Source of the DNA: RZZS01 sp964491785
GTDB lineage: Bacteria > Pseudomonadota > Alphaproteobacteria > Micavibrionales > Micavibrionaceae
Direction of reading: 5' to 3'
Length of the DNA stretch: 64,000 bases
Assembly: GCA_964491785.1 (NCBI GenBank)
Contig: CAZBGS010000003.1
Span: forward strand, 124,001 to 188,000
In this document: positions 18,161 through 27,900 of the stretch, piece after piece
How positions within the stretch are numbered: the first letter of the stretch is position 1
Layout: each line of letters starts with the position of its first letter
Translations under genes and position numbers: made by a program
Notes under the pieces: model-generated
The model's input: only the letters and a program-made list of their open reading frames with translations
The model's database searches: none
What the model was told of the DNA's origin: nothing

Positions 18161-18562
18161 CTACCCCATAAACGCTATTTTCAGGACACAGTAGATACTT
18201 ACGATAGCCGCTGTGAAAAAGAACAGGTACAAACCGGTAAGCTTCATAACCTTGAACCATTCCAGCTGTATGTAATCCTCGACCACCTCTCTGCAACCCA
18301 GCAAGGCGTGCCAGTAAACCGAAATTATCAGCAAAATCATGCATACCGTATTGACCGGCCTCGCCATCAGCAGTGCGAACTGCTCGTGGCCGGCGTCCTT
18401 GCTCTGCAGAACGAACCAGATAAACCAGGCCGACAGCGGAATATTGGCTATGGCGGTGAGCCTTAGCGTCACCCATCTTCCGACCGCCGAACGCGAACTG
18501 CCAAGCCCCCGAACCTGGGCCATCCTTGTTTTGAAGCCGTCATCTTCCCATTTCATTTTCAT
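18161..18562 (-). CDS. sdhD: Succinate dehydrogenase membrane anchor subunit
   Basis: Membrane subunit of 133 residues with three hydrophobic segments (about 38-53, 68-86 and 105-128). The HALLGCREVVEDYI segment carries a conserved His and Asp/Tyr typical of SdhD near the heme/quinone site. It is preceded by AGGCGAAA and lies six bases from both sdhC and sdhA. Confidence 0.93.
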   Translation of the reverse strand: MKMKWEDDGFKTRMAQVRGLGSSRSAVGRWVTLRLTAIANIPLSAWFIWFVLQSKDAGHEQFALLMARPVNTVCMILLIISVYWHALLGCREVVEDYIQLEWFKVMKLTGLYLFFFTAAIVSIYCVLKIAFMG

Positions 18563-18568
18563 TTTCGC

Positions 18569-18967
18569 CTACCACAAAAAGATGCAGATCCAGGTACCGA
18601 TCGTAAGAAACAGCGTAAAAGCGATAACCGTATACCCGGCCGCAAACGCCAGCTTCAGATCCAGCAGAGCCCCAGCGTCCCAGAACAAATGCCGGATCCC
18701 GTTCGCCAGATGATAGTAGAAACAGAACGTCCATCCCATCAGCATGAAGATTCCCGCCGGCGTCCTGTTGAACCACATAAAGAACTCATATGCCTGCGGC
18801 CCGGCCGCCGCCGCTATCAGCCACCACATGAAATAAAGGATGCCAAATACCAGCGCCACACCTGTAAGCCTGTGGGTAATCGACAGCCATGAAGTCATCG
18901 GCGTCTTAAAGAAAAGCTGCAAAAAAGGCGAAAGGGGACGGTTTTCGGGACGACCATTCACTGACAT
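18569..18967 (-). CDS. sdhC: Succinate dehydrogenase cytochrome b556 subunit
   Basis: Three-helix membrane subunit of 132 residues. The N-terminal block RPLSPFLQLF and the segment SWLSITHRLTGVAL are the SdhC signature; GIRHLFWDAG carries the heme-ligand His. I choose the ATG at 18967 because AGAAGG precedes it at good spacing; the frame is open to 19024 but the family start fits the shorter form. First gene of the sdhCDA block. Confidence 0.94.
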   Translation of the reverse strand: MSVNGRPENRPLSPFLQLFFKTPMTSWLSITHRLTGVALVFGILYFMWWLIAAAAGPQAYEFFMWFNRTPAGIFMLMGWTFCFYYHLANGIRHLFWDAGALLDLKLAFAAGYTVIAFTLFLTIGTWICIFLW

Positions 18968-19086
18968 GCTAACCTTCTGAACCTGTTTGCTTCTGAAACA
19001 GGATCTATAATAGGTTCTGGTCATCGAAATGGAAAGGCCAGAGTTCTACTATCCCCACACCAGACGCCATCCAATACCGAAAACAA

Positions 19087-20292
19087 TCAACTTTTGCTGA
19101 ACGACAGAATATTGTCGGTGGTGAAATCGCGGTTAATCTCAACCCGGTTGCGCCCTTTCTGCTTGGCCTTGTAAAGGGACTTGTCGGCGGCGTTCAATAC
19201 ATGATCGAGCGTCATCACTTTTGGATTGGCTTCAGCCAGTCCGATACTTACCGTGATAAAATGCTCCTTGCCTTCATGCACTATCGGGGAAATTTCGACC
19301 GTCTTCCGGATACGCTCAGCCACAGTCTTCGCATCGGACAGCTTGGTATGCGGCAGCAGCAACCCGAATTCCTCCCCGCCGATCCTTCCGATTTCATCCT
19401 CCAGCCGCAGACATTTTATAACTATGGCAGCAAACTCCTTCAGCACTGCGTCCCCGACATTATGTCCAAACTGGTCATTAACCTCCTTGAAGTGATCAAT
19501 ATCCATAACACCAACGCATAATGGCTTGTTAATCCTCACGCTTCTTTTGATTTCCTTCATGCCCTTTTGCATGAAATTCCGGTAATTATCGATACCGGTC
19601 AAAGGGTCGGTCAGAGCCAGCATCTCAAGCTTGTCGGCATATTCCCTGACCCGGCGCACCAGAGGCACGAAAATCATCATGGCCTCAGCAATAAGCGTTG
19701 CGAAAATAACGAAAAGCGCCATTCTCTGATAAGACTGAAGCCTCGATATTTTACTGAAACTTTCCGCCTCATATGCCGCGACCGCCGCATCAAGAGCATT
19801 GATAAGCGGCCCAGCAGCCGCCTCCACTATATATTTGTGATGAGGGTTTCCCCGCTTGAGTTCTGCCTCCGGGACTTCAAGCAAAGCGCTTACTTCCCCG
19901 ATAAAGCCGCGAACCTTTTCGTCAAGCTTGTAGGGAAGACTGTAAAATACCTGCCTTACTTCATTCGACATGCCATCCGTGATGTTCATTTTGCCGTCCG
20001 CCTTCAGCAAGGCCTCATGCGATGCCGTGAAAAGCTCAAGCGTATCTTCCAGAAGCTGCCTGTTTAAAGTAGTCTGATCCTCGATATAATGGCTGGCGTG
20101 AAGCGCGATCCTCTGCGAAAGCTTGGCTTGTCTCGCGCTTACCAGAAGACTGCTGCTGTCCTGTTCGGCAATGACCTGATTGAGGAACAGGTAAATGCAA
20201 AATGACATCGCGGCGACTATTGACAACGCGACTATATAACCGGCTGTCAGTAATTTGATTGGATTACGATCAGGCGAAGAAAAATCGATCAT
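19087..20292 (-). CDS. Membrane diguanylate cyclase with PilJ-like sensor
   Basis: Predicted to make c-di-GMP from two GTP. Of 401 residues, one membrane segment is at about 15-38, then a periplasmic helical sensor beginning VSARQAKLSQRIAL (the type-IV-pili methyl-accepting PilJ N-terminal motif), a second membrane segment about 190-212, and a GGDEF domain. The active site is GGEEF 305-309 and an intact inhibitory I-site RLED is at 296-299, five residues upstream, so product feedback is expected. It is the only clearly canonical cyclase in the window. Confidence 0.93.
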   Translation of the reverse strand: MIDFSSPDRNPIKLLTAGYIVALSIVAAMSFCIYLFLNQVIAEQDSSSLLVSARQAKLSQRIALHASHYIEDQTTLNRQLLEDTLELFTASHEALLKADGKMNITDGMSNEVRQVFYSLPYKLDEKVRGFIGEVSALLEVPEAELKRGNPHHKYIVEAAAGPLINALDAAVAAYEAESFSKISRLQSYQRMALFVIFATLIAEAMMIFVPLVRRVREYADKLEMLALTDPLTGIDNYRNFMQKGMKEIKRSVRINKPLCVGVMDIDHFKEVNDQFGHNVGDAVLKEFAAIVIKCLRLEDEIGRIGGEEFGLLLPHTKLSDAKTVAERIRKTVEISPIVHEGKEHFITVSIGLAEANPKVMTLDHVLNAADKSLYKAKQKGRNRVEINRDFTTDNILSFSKS

Positions 20293-20379
20293 GCGGATTC
20301 CATTGAAATATTATCAGGGACAATATTTCAAATATTAGAGCATGAAGCAGGCCAAAAGTCTTGCAGGATTTTTCTACTT

Positions 20380-21387
20380 TTAAAAAGACTTGACCAATTC
20401 TTCCGCGATTTGAATCGCGTTCAGAGCCGCGCCCTTCCGAAGATTATCAGAAACACACCAGAAGCTGAGGCCGTGATCGACAGTGGAATCCTCCCTTACC
20501 CTCGACACAAACACATCGTCTTCGCCTGCGATTTCCGCCTGCGTTACATAGGTCAGCTCGCTCTCAAGGTCGATCACCGTGACCCCCTTGAAATCGCGCC
20601 ATGCCCTGTGTGCCTGATTTGCTGTAATTTCGCTCTCGAATTCCACGTTCACCATTTCCGCATGTCCGATAAATACCGGCACCCTGACGCAGCTGGCGCA
20701 AACCTTGATCTTTGGATCGAGAATTTTTTTGGTCTCGGCGACCATCTTCCATTCTTCCTTTGTCATGCCGTCATCCATGAACTTGTCGATATGCGGGATG
20801 CAGTTGAAAGCTATCTGCTTCGTGAATTTGGATGGCTCGGGCGTCTGGTTCATGAAGATGCCTCGCGTCTGGTTGAACAGCTCGTCCATCGCCTCCTTGC
20901 CAGCCCCCGAGACGCTTTGATATGTGGACACTACCACGCGCCGGATTCTGGCGATATCATGCAGCGGCTTCAGCGCCACCACCATCTGGATCGTCGAACA
21001 ATTGGGGTTGGCGATTATGCCTTTCTTCTTGTGCTCGGCGATAGCATGCGGGTTAACCTCCGGAACCACCAGGGGCACATCGGGATCCATGCGGAAATGA
21101 CTGGTGTTATCGATAACCACCGCCCCGGCCGCCGCCGCCTTCGGCGAAAACTCGGCGGATACGCTCGCCCCCGGAGATGACAGCACTATATCAGTACCCT
21201 TGAAATCGTATTTCGCAAGATCCTGAACTTTCAGATCCTTGTCCCCGAACGAAATCTCCTTGCCTGCCGACCTGCTTGAAGCCAGAGCGACGACGTCGCT
21301 TACAGGAAACTTGCGCTCCTCCAGAATTTGAAGCATTTCACGCCCGACATTACCCGTAGCGCCTACTACCGCAACTTTGTAACCCAT
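20380..21387 (-). CDS. asd: Aspartate-semialdehyde dehydrogenase
   Basis: Converts aspartyl phosphate to aspartate semialdehyde for lysine/DAP, threonine and methionine synthesis. 335 residues: NADP-binding VVGATGNVGREM at the N-terminus, catalytic Cys130 in NPNCSTIQ, the SVSGAGKEA segment and GHAEMVNVEF. AGAGGAAGGGAAG before the ATG is a strong ribosome site. Divergently transcribed from the hybrid kinase. Confidence 0.96.
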   Translation of the reverse strand: MGYKVAVVGATGNVGREMLQILEERKFPVSDVVALASSRSAGKEISFGDKDLKVQDLAKYDFKGTDIVLSSPGASVSAEFSPKAAAAGAVVIDNTSHFRMDPDVPLVVPEVNPHAIAEHKKKGIIANPNCSTIQMVVALKPLHDIARIRRVVVSTYQSVSGAGKEAMDELFNQTRGIFMNQTPEPSKFTKQIAFNCIPHIDKFMDDGMTKEEWKMVAETKKILDPKIKVCASCVRVPVFIGHAEMVNVEFESEITANQAHRAWRDFKGVTVIDLESELTYVTQAEIAGEDDVFVSRVREDSTVDHGLSFWCVSDNLRKGAALNAIQIAEELVKSF

Positions 21388-21478
21388 TAGCTTCCCTTCC
21401 TCTTTAATATTTCAATATCATCTGTGATAATATGGGCAGTCATGTCAAGACACTGAAACAAACCCGCCTGCAAAAATA

Positions 21479-23713
21479 ATGAGAGCCACGCAAATATACG
21501 ACCAAATGCCGATCGGCGTCCTTATTCTAAGGCGCGACCGGATGAACATGGACATAATTTACTCCAATCCCGCGGCCCACCTTTGCATGGACGCCTGGGA
21601 CAACGGAGAATGCGCAGAACTGGCCCGGAAACTTAAAAGCCCGAACCCTCCTTCCGAACATGTACTAAGACTTGATCATCATGAACAGACCCGCTGGATC
21701 AAGGTGGCTGTCAGCGAAGGCGAATTCAACGACGAACCTGTACTCTATCTCTGGACGACCGACATTTCCGCAAGCAAGGAAGCCGAAGCTAAACTGAAGC
21801 AGCAAATAGCAGAAGCCGACGCCGCAGCAGAAATCAAATCCAATTTTCTTGCGACCATGAGCCATGAGATCCGCACCCCCATGCAATCCGTCTACGGCCT
21901 TCTTGAACTTATCGGGGAAGAAAAACCGCCCGCCGGAATAATGGCTATGGTCGAGACCGCCAAGACTTCGGCCAGCGGCCTTCTGGAAATACTCGACGAC
22001 ATCCTGGATTTCGCAAAGATCGACGCCGATAAAATGGAGCTGGACGTCTTCGAGGTTCCCGTCCGCACCCTGGTTCGCGGCGTGATCGAAGCTTTGGCAG
22101 TCAAGATCCACGGCAAGAAAGTGGTAATGGTAGACGATATCGCCGAAAACGTACCTTTTGTCATAATCGGCGACCCCAAACGCCTCCGCCAGATACTGAT
22201 GAATCTTATGGGCAACGCCATGAAATTCACCGGTGAAGGAACCGTCACCGTCAGGGTATCCACCGACATAAGGGTTATCGAAAAACCAAGGCACGGCGTC
22301 GGCCTGCGCGTGGAAGTAATCGATACCGGCATCGGCATGAGCAAGGCGGTGGCGGCAAAACTTTTCAGCCCCTTCACTCAGGCCGACAGCTCAACCTCCC
22401 GGAAATTCGGCGGCACCGGCCTAGGCCTTTCGATCTGCAAGAAACTGGTCGAACTGATGGGCGGACAGATCGGCGTTATCTCAGGGGAGGGAAAAGGCTC
22501 GACCTTCTGGTTCGAAATACCCACCGAGGAAGTCGGCACCGATACCACCACGCTGGAACTCCCTTCCCTTGACGGCATCTCCGTTCTCTCGGTCGAAGAC
22601 CACCCGCAGGGCGCAAAGGAAATAGTCCGCTCCCTCCAGTCGATGGGGGCGAAAGTGGACAGCGTACCGACCTGGCGCGAAGGTCTGGAACTGGCGACAC
22701 GCAAACCATACGATGTCGGCGTGATCGATCAGGGCCTTCCCGACGGACTGGGCCTGGATCTTATCCGCGAGCTTATGAAAGTAAGACCTTTTATGGGACT
22801 TATCATGTACACAGTCCGCGACGATGTCGGCCTCGCCCACAGTCTCCAGTCTCTCGGCGCCAAATATCTTACCAAACCCGCAAGCCGCGCCGGACTGGGC
22901 GACGCCGTCAAGGAAGCCGCGCGTGCCGTAGTCAAACTTGACATGGAAGGCCCCCGCCGCCTGCTCATCGCCGAGGACACGGAAAGCGTCCGTTATGTCC
23001 TGCAAAGACAACTGATTAAGCTCAACATAGAGGCCGATTTTGTAGCCAATGGCAAGGAGGCTCTCGATGCCCTCAAATCAGGCGCCTACGGCATTCTCTT
23101 CAGCGACCTGCATATGCCGGAGATGGACGGCTATGAACTGGTTCGCCATATCCGGGACATGGAGAACCGGGACGGAAAACACTTTCCCGTAGTCGTCCTG
23201 ACCGCCGACGTCCACATGGCCCAGCGCCACGTCTACATTACCCATGGCTTCGACGAGTGCCTGCTCAAACCGGTCACCATGGGCCAGTTCCGCAGGTTGC
23301 TGATCAGATGGGGCCTGCTCTCCGGGGAAATCGCATCCGCCGAGTTGGAATCTGACATCACAGGAACGGATGCGGCATCCGACTCGCAACTCCCTGCGAT
23401 CGACACCGCCGCGATGGCCGAACTCATGGGCGCCTTCGACGAAAGCTCCATAGAGATGCTAAAAATATTCATTGAAATGACCGAACCGCTGCTAGCCGCG
23501 ATGAAAGAGGCTCTGGATAATAACGACCTGCACGGTCTGAGAGAAACCGCCCATAGCCTTAAAGGTTCGGCAAGATCAGCCTGCGCCTGCGTCCTCGGCG
23601 ACATCGCCGCCGAACTTCAGGATAGCGCCGAAGCCGGAAAACCGTGCGGCGATCTCGTCGCCAGGGCATTGAACGAATTTCAGAGGGTTCGGGAAGAAGT
23701 ATCCTCCCTCTAA
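21479..23713 (+). CDS. Cytoplasmic hybrid histidine kinase (PAS-HisKA-HATPase-REC-REC-HPt)
   Basis: A complete phosphorelay in one soluble protein of 744 residues. A PAS-like N-terminus (1-100) and short coiled coil are followed by HisKA with His129 (MSHEIRTP). The ATPase domain has N-box Asn246, DTGIGM 282-287 and GGTGLGL 311-317. The first receiver has Asp417 and Lys466, the second Asp543 and Lys597, and the HPt domain has His692 (AHSLKGSARS). All phospho-acceptor residues look intact. There are no membrane segments, so the signal is probably internal. No response regulator gene is adjacent, so the output is unknown. Confidence 0.94.
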   Translation: MRATQIYDQMPIGVLILRRDRMNMDIIYSNPAAHLCMDAWDNGECAELARKLKSPNPPSEHVLRLDHHEQTRWIKVAVSEGEFNDEPVLYLWTTDISASKEAEAKLKQQIAEADAAAEIKSNFLATMSHEIRTPMQSVYGLLELIGEEKPPAGIMAMVETAKTSASGLLEILDDILDFAKIDADKMELDVFEVPVRTLVRGVIEALAVKIHGKKVVMVDDIAENVPFVIIGDPKRLRQILMNLMGNAMKFTGEGTVTVRVSTDIRVIEKPRHGVGLRVEVIDTGIGMSKAVAAKLFSPFTQADSSTSRKFGGTGLGLSICKKLVELMGGQIGVISGEGKGSTFWFEIPTEEVGTDTTTLELPSLDGISVLSVEDHPQGAKEIVRSLQSMGAKVDSVPTWREGLELATRKPYDVGVIDQGLPDGLGLDLIRELMKVRPFMGLIMYTVRDDVGLAHSLQSLGAKYLTKPASRAGLGDAVKEAARAVVKLDMEGPRRLLIAEDTESVRYVLQRQLIKLNIEADFVANGKEALDALKSGAYGILFSDLHMPEMDGYELVRHIRDMENRDGKHFPVVVLTADVHMAQRHVYITHGFDECLLKPVTMGQFRRLLIRWGLLSGEIASAELESDITGTDAASDSQLPAIDTAAMAELMGAFDESSIEMLKIFIEMTEPLLAAMKEALDNNDLHGLRETAHSLKGSARSACACVLGDIAAELQDSAEAGKPCGDLVARALNEFQRVREEVSSL

Positions 23714-23720
23714 TAACAAC

Positions 23721-24257
23721 CTACTGCTTTTCACTCGGCGTTTCGCCATCTGTGACCGGCTTGCCCAGATCCATATTTCTTTTCAGACGCTCGGCCTCTT
23801 TTTCCGGATTGACCACCGCAGCAGGAGCTTCCTTCGGCTTTGATGATGTCCAGTTAAGCAGCCGGTCGGCAACCGGACGCTGGCTTGCCGCCTGCTCTGC
23901 CGCTTCCTGATCTATTTTCCTTCTAATTTCCGGATCGGCATTCATCGCTCCGGTCTGCCCCAAAAGCGAACTCTCGCCTTCCGACACCTTGCGTTCCTCT
24001 TTGCTCTTTCTGCCGAATACAGCCTGTTGCGCTTCAACTCCCGGATTAAGTTCCTGAGGACGGCTTGCACCGGGTCTCGGCGCAGGCAGGGCGCTAAAAT
24101 CGGCAGGGATCTCCAGCGGCGCTCTTTTGATCACCGCGAACTCGTCAGGAGCGGATTTGCTAAGCCCAAGCTTCTCCTTGGGATTGGAACAGGAAACCAG
24201 TGCCAAAGCGCCAAGCGCCGAAAAAAGACAAATTTTAATCCCGCTATGTCTGATCAT
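23721..24257 (-). CDS. bamF: DUF3035 lipoprotein, BamF-type
   Basis: Outer-membrane lipoprotein associated with the BAM complex in alphaproteobacteria. A signal peptide ends in the lipobox LVSC with Cys23, followed by the conserved DUF3035 block NPKEKLGLSKSAPDEFAVI and PLEIPADFSALPAPRPG. The rest is charged and low-complexity. The ATG at 24257 lies inside the end of lspA, with GAAGGCGGAAGC before it. The overlap with the lipoprotein signal peptidase gene makes a neat functional pair. Confidence 0.88.
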   Translation of the reverse strand: MIRHSGIKICLFSALGALALVSCSNPKEKLGLSKSAPDEFAVIKRAPLEIPADFSALPAPRPGASRPQELNPGVEAQQAVFGRKSKEERKVSEGESSLLGQTGAMNADPEIRRKIDQEAAEQAASQRPVADRLLNWTSSKPKEAPAAVVNPEKEAERLKRNMDLGKPVTDGETPSEKQ

Positions 24258-24807
24258 GTGCTTCCGCCTTCTTATGTCTACCCGGCTCCAGAAATATACC
24301 ATCAAGTACGATCAACGCAATGCCAAGCGTTATGCAGCTGTCTGCGATATTGAAAGCCGGCCAGTGCAGATCGCCGATATGAAAGTCGAGAAAGTCCGCG
24401 ACCGCGCCGAAACGCAGGCGATCCATAACATTTCCCAAGGCTCCGCCGACCACGATGGAAATTGCGATTATCAGGAACTTGTTATCGGTGCGTATCAACC
24501 AGACCAGAAAAAAAGCCGATATTGCAAGAGCCAGCGCAATCATGAAATATGGCCCGTAGGGGCTGTCCGACTGGAACATCCCGAAACTGATACCCTTGTT
24601 CCAGACCATCACCCAGTCGAAAAACGGCGTCACCCCGACACGGACGAAGCTGTATTTCACTGGATTGCCAAGCCATTCGACAAAACCCGCCTGCCTTTCC
24701 ATGCCGAGCGCAGGCGCGATCACCTTCTCCATCACCGCCCATTTGCTGAGCTGGTCGAAGAGAACGACTAAAACAATTAGCAGAAGTGCTGAAAACTTGG
24801 ATTTCAT
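24244..24807 (-). CDS. lspA: Lipoprotein signal peptidase II
   Basis: Inner-membrane aspartyl protease that removes signal peptides from prolipoproteins; 187 residues with four membrane segments. The catalytic Asp motifs are GGALGNVMDR and FNIADSCI. A loop of about 25 residues between the first helix and the FDWVMVWN segment is somewhat long. It lies divergent to ileS and overlaps bamF, whose product is probably one of its substrates. Confidence 0.95.
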   Translation of the reverse strand: MKSKFSALLLIVLVVLFDQLSKWAVMEKVIAPALGMERQAGFVEWLGNPVKYSFVRVGVTPFFDWVMVWNKGISFGMFQSDSPYGPYFMIALALAISAFFLVWLIRTDNKFLIIAISIVVGGALGNVMDRLRFGAVADFLDFHIGDLHWPAFNIADSCITLGIALIVLDGIFLEPGRHKKAEAHDQT

Positions 24808-24925
24808 GCGAATGTCTTTAACTTAAATATCAAAACTTGTACAGCACCGCAGATTGAAACCTTGTTTCATGCGGTTCTAACGTCTATAAATCCCAGTTTA
24901 AAGTTTTTAGTACGAAGAGAAAACC

Positions 24926-27900
24926 ATGAGCGGCGATAACAGCAAAAAATATCCCGAGGCCCAGACCAATCCCGACTACCCGAAAATGGAAGAGGAAATT
25001 CTTTCGTTCTGGGAATCGGAAGATATTTTTCGCGAAACCATCCGCCACCGCGAAGGCGCGGACGAATTCGTTTTTTACGACGGCCCCCCTTTCGCCAACG
25101 GCCTGCCTCACTACGGGCATCTGGTCACGGGTTACGTGAAGGACATGATTCCCCGCTACAAGACTATGCGGGGCTTCAGGGTCGACCGCCGCTTCGGCTG
25201 GGACACCCACGGCCTGCCCGCCGAACTTCAGACCGAAAAGGAAATCGGCATTTCCGGCCGCAAGCAGATTCTCGACTACGGCCTTCAGAAATACAACGAC
25301 GCCTGCCACAAATCCGTCCTTCAGTTTACTAAGGACTGGGAATACTACGTCAACCGGCAGGGCCGCTGGGTGGACTTCGAAAACGATTACAAGACCCTTG
25401 ACATAACATATATGGAATCCGTTATGTGGGCCTTCAGGCAGCTCTGGGATAAGGGTCTGATTTACGAAGACTACCGCGTCGTCCCCTACAGCTGGGCGGT
25501 CGAAAGCCCCCTTTCGAACTTCGAGACCCGCCTCGACAATTCCTATCGCATGCGGCAGGATCCGGCGATTACGATAGCCTTCAAACTGAGGGAAAAGATC
25601 GAAGGCAAGACCTCCTACATTCTCGCCTGGACGACCACCCCCTGGACTCTGCCATCGAACCTCGCGCTGGCCGTCGGCCCGGATATCGACTACGCGATCA
25701 TCGAACACGAAGGCGAAAACATCATCATTGCCAAAGACAGAATTTGTGCATATGAGAAAATCCTTGCCCCTCACCCCGGCCCTCTCCCGCGGGGAGAGGG
25801 GGATTCCGCCCCTCCCTCGGGAAAGGTCGGAACGCGCAGTGTTCCTGGAGAGGGTATAAAGATAATCAAAGGCTCCTGCCTCGTCGGCAAAACCTACGAA
25901 CCCCTGTTCCCATACTTCGAAAACACCGAAAACGCTTTTCGCATCATCGGCGCGGACTTCGTTTCCATTGAGGACGGCACCGGCGTCGTCCACATGGCTC
26001 CCGGTTTTGGCGAGGACGACCTTCACGCCTGCCGCGCCGCGAAGATACCTGTCGTCGTCCCCGTCGACAATCAGGGAAAATTCACGGCCGAGGTTCCCGA
26101 TTATGAAGGCATGCTGGTCTTCGACGCCAACAAGCCGATCATCAAGGCGCTCAAGGATCGCGGCCTTCTGATCCGTCAGGAAACCATCGACCACAACTAC
26201 CCGCATTGCTGGCGCACCGACGAACCGCTTATCTACAAGGCGATCAACAGCTGGTATCTCGAAGTCTCGAAGTTCCGCGACCGGATGGCGGAACTGAACC
26301 GTGAGAACATCAACTGGGTGCCCGAACACGTCCGCGACGGCCAGTTCGGAAAATGGCTTGAAGGCGCGCGCGACTGGAACATCGCACGCAACCGCTTTTG
26401 GGGAGCGCCGATCCCGGTCTGGAAATCGGACGACCCGAACTATCCGCGCATCGACGTCTATGGCTCGATTGCCGAGCTGGAGCGCGATTTCGGCGTAAAG
26501 GTGGACGATCTTCACCGCCCCTTTATCGACAGCCTCACCCGCCCGAACCCGGACGACCCGACCGGCAAGAGCACGATGCGCCGCGTCGAGGACGTTCTCG
26601 ACTGCTGGTTTGAAAGCGGCTCCATGCCCTTCGCGCAGGTTCACTACCCCTTCGAGAACAAGGACTGGTTCGAAACCCACTTCCCGGGCGACTTTATTGT
26701 TGAGTACATCGCCCAGACCCGCGGCTGGTTCTATACGCTGATGGTACTCTCGACCGCCTTGTTCGACCGCGCCCCGTTCCGCAACTGCATCTGCCACGGA
26801 GTCGTCCTCGACGAAAACCACCAGAAGCTCTCGAAGCGCCTGCGCAACTACCCCGACCCGATCGACGTCTTCAACACATACGGCTCGGACGCCCTGCGCT
26901 GGTTCCTGGTCTCAACCCCGCTGATGCAGGGCGGAGACCTCTCCATACCCCGCGACGGCAAGGCCATCGGCCAAACCCGGAACCAGATCATCAACCCGAT
27001 CTGGAACGCCTGGAGCTTCTTCACGCTCTACGCCAACGCCGACAACGCGAGTGGCAACTTGATCGGGAACGCGGACGGCGTCCTCGACCGATACATACTC
27101 GCCAAAACCCGCGAACTGATTGAGGACACTCAAACCCGCCTCGACCAGTACGACATCCCCGGCGCCTGCCATGTGATCTGGCAGTTCATGGACGCCCTCA
27201 ACAACTGGTATATCCGACGCTCGCGAGACCGTTTCTGGCGAGAGGAAAAAGACGCCGACAAGCAGGCGGCTTATGACACCCTCTACACGGTGCTGCATAA
27301 CCTGACCCGCGTCGCCGCTCCGTTCCTGCCCTTTGTCACCGAAAAGATCTATCGCGGCCTCACCGGGGAAAAGAGCGTCCACCTCACCGACTGGCCGGAC
27401 GCCAAAACCCTGCCGCAGGATCATGAACTGGTTGCGACCATGGACAGGGTGCGCGAGGTCTGTTCCGCCACTCTCTCTATCCGCGAACGCGAGAACCTGC
27501 GCGTCCGCCTGCCGCTCTCCGAACTTATCGTCGCCAGCGAAGACGCCGGGTCTCTGGATCGCTTCGGCGATCTGATAGCCGACGAGGTCAATGTCAAGAG
27601 ACTGACCCTAAGCACCGACCTCGCCGCCTTCGGCGCTCTCGAACTGAAAGTCAATCCGGCGATAGGCAAACGCGTCGGCGGCAAGATGAAGGAAATCATG
27701 CCCGCCGCCAGATCGGGCGACTGGAAGGACAACGGTGACGGCACGGTAACGATTGCCGGAGAAACCCTCTCGGGCGACGACTTCACCATGCGCCTGATCA
27801 CCGCCGAAGGTCTCTCCTCGCAGCAGATGTCCGGCCAGGGAGTAGTTATTCTCGACACCAAACTCACCCCGGCGCTGGAGCGCGAAGGCCTGGCAAGAGA

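Noticed and set aside
24884..26821. Long open frame on the strand opposite to ileS
   Set aside because: It is the antisense shadow of a GC-biased essential gene; ileS motifs are all on the plus strand.
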